Positions 63,900-64,000 of a stretch of 64,000 nt of DNA are shown piece by piece. The DNA comes from Synechococcus sp. C9. Its GTDB lineage: Bacteria; Cyanobacteriota; Cyanobacteriia; Gloeomargaritales; Gloeomargaritaceae. The notes under the pieces are model-generated. The model was not told where the DNA came from, did not search any database, and saw only the letters and a list, made by a program, of their open reading frames with translations. How positions within the stretch are numbered: the first letter of the stretch is position 1; the number at the start of each line of letters is the position of its first letter. The position numbers and the translations under genes are program-made. The stretch is taken from the NCBI RefSeq assembly GCF_022984075.1, contig NZ_JALAAD010000001.1, forward strand, positions 972,455-1,036,454. The letters are read 5' to 3'.

Positions 63900-64000
63900 A
63901 TGGACACCCCAAGCCTGCTGTTATCCGGGCTGAATCCGGCACAACGTCAAGCGGTGCAACATTTTTGCGGCCCTCTGCTGGTGGTGGCGGGGGCAGGTTC
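63900..64000 (+). CDS. pcrA: UvrD/PcrA-type DNA helicase, N-terminus (3' partial)
   Basis: The ATG at 63900 opens a frame of about 33 codons that runs off the window. It reads LLLSGLNPAQRQAVQHFCGP followed by LLVVAGAGS. LNPAQRQAV is the Q-motif of superfamily 1A helicases and VAGAGS is the start of Walker A (GxGSGKT). This identifies the UvrD/Rep/PcrA family. Which paralogue it is (PcrA, UvrD or Rep) cannot be decided from this fragment. Confidence 0.85.
   Translation, partial: MDTPSLLLSGLNPAQRQAVQHFCGPLLVVAGAG

Overview
The window is chromosomal DNA of a cyanobacterium. The evidence is a psaM gene (photosystem I subunit XII), a plant-type [2Fe-2S] ferredoxin, an MPBQ/MSBQ methyltransferase of tocopherol/plastoquinone synthesis, ADP-glucose pyrophosphorylase, a SasA-type clock kinase with a KaiB-like N-terminus, a SphS/SphR pair, and several families largely confined to cyanobacteria (DUF4079, DUF1823, Mo-nitro_C). 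Most genes are GC-rich. The gene set and the lack of any HIP1 octamer that I could see by eye would fit a small unicellular lineage (Gloeomargarita-like or a thermophilic Synechococcus), but I cannot confirm the genus.

Layout. 1-9.8 kb: end of an unknown gene, the cytochrome c oxidase operon ctaC-D-E (minus strand), fmt facing petF, mtnP, two small envelope proteins, and the MPBQ methyltransferase. 9.9-18.6 kb: aldo/keto reductase, a tandem universal stress protein, a MoxR ATPase, DUF4079, a TerB/Mo-nitro_C protein, a CsgG-like protein and glgC, separated by repeat-rich spacers. 18.7-20.5 kb: an AT-rich type II restriction-modification pair. 20.5-27.6 kb: a cNMP-binding coiled-coil protein, LapA-like, NUDIX, GST, the tiny psaM, TerC, an RsmB-like methyltransferase, TerB and dnaB. 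27.8-31.7 kb: response regulator plus giant hybrid kinase, and an RRM RNA-binding protein. 32-39 kb: purF, DUF4912, icd, carA. 39-45 kb: CcdA, aspS-DUF309, tRNA-Leu(UAG), glutaredoxin/DUF1823 divergent pair, pyrB. 45-50.6 kb: a lone tyrosine recombinase, LptC, a LabA-like NYN protein, metG, sasA and tRNA-Glu(UUC). 50.9-58 kb: FTR1, SphS/SphR, rhomboid, methyltransferase-larB-pgi, and a [2Fe-2S] protein. 58.3-64 kb: lipB, acpP-fabF-NUDIX, purA, a prohibitin-like protein and the start of a UvrD/PcrA helicase.

The most unusual content lies between genes. About 15-20 short palindromic elements (roughly 75-150 bp) fall into at least three families by their terminal inverted repeats: A (GGGCACCTCTA ends), B (TATAGCAATCCTA ends) and C (TAGTCATT ends). 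A and B carry the same GC-rich hairpin core although their ends differ. They are often nested or tandemly amplified. One C element at 37437-37554 interrupts a sequence that also occurs intact about 165 bp upstream, which exposes a TA target-site duplication. No transposase is in the window, so these look like MITEs mobilised in trans.

Functionally most of the window is housekeeping: respiration, nucleotide synthesis (purF, purA, carA, pyrB), translation (fmt, aspS, metG, two tRNAs), fatty acid and lipoate synthesis, and glycogen/sugar flow (glgC, pgi, icd). Added to this are phosphate and clock signalling and one horizontally acquired defence locus.
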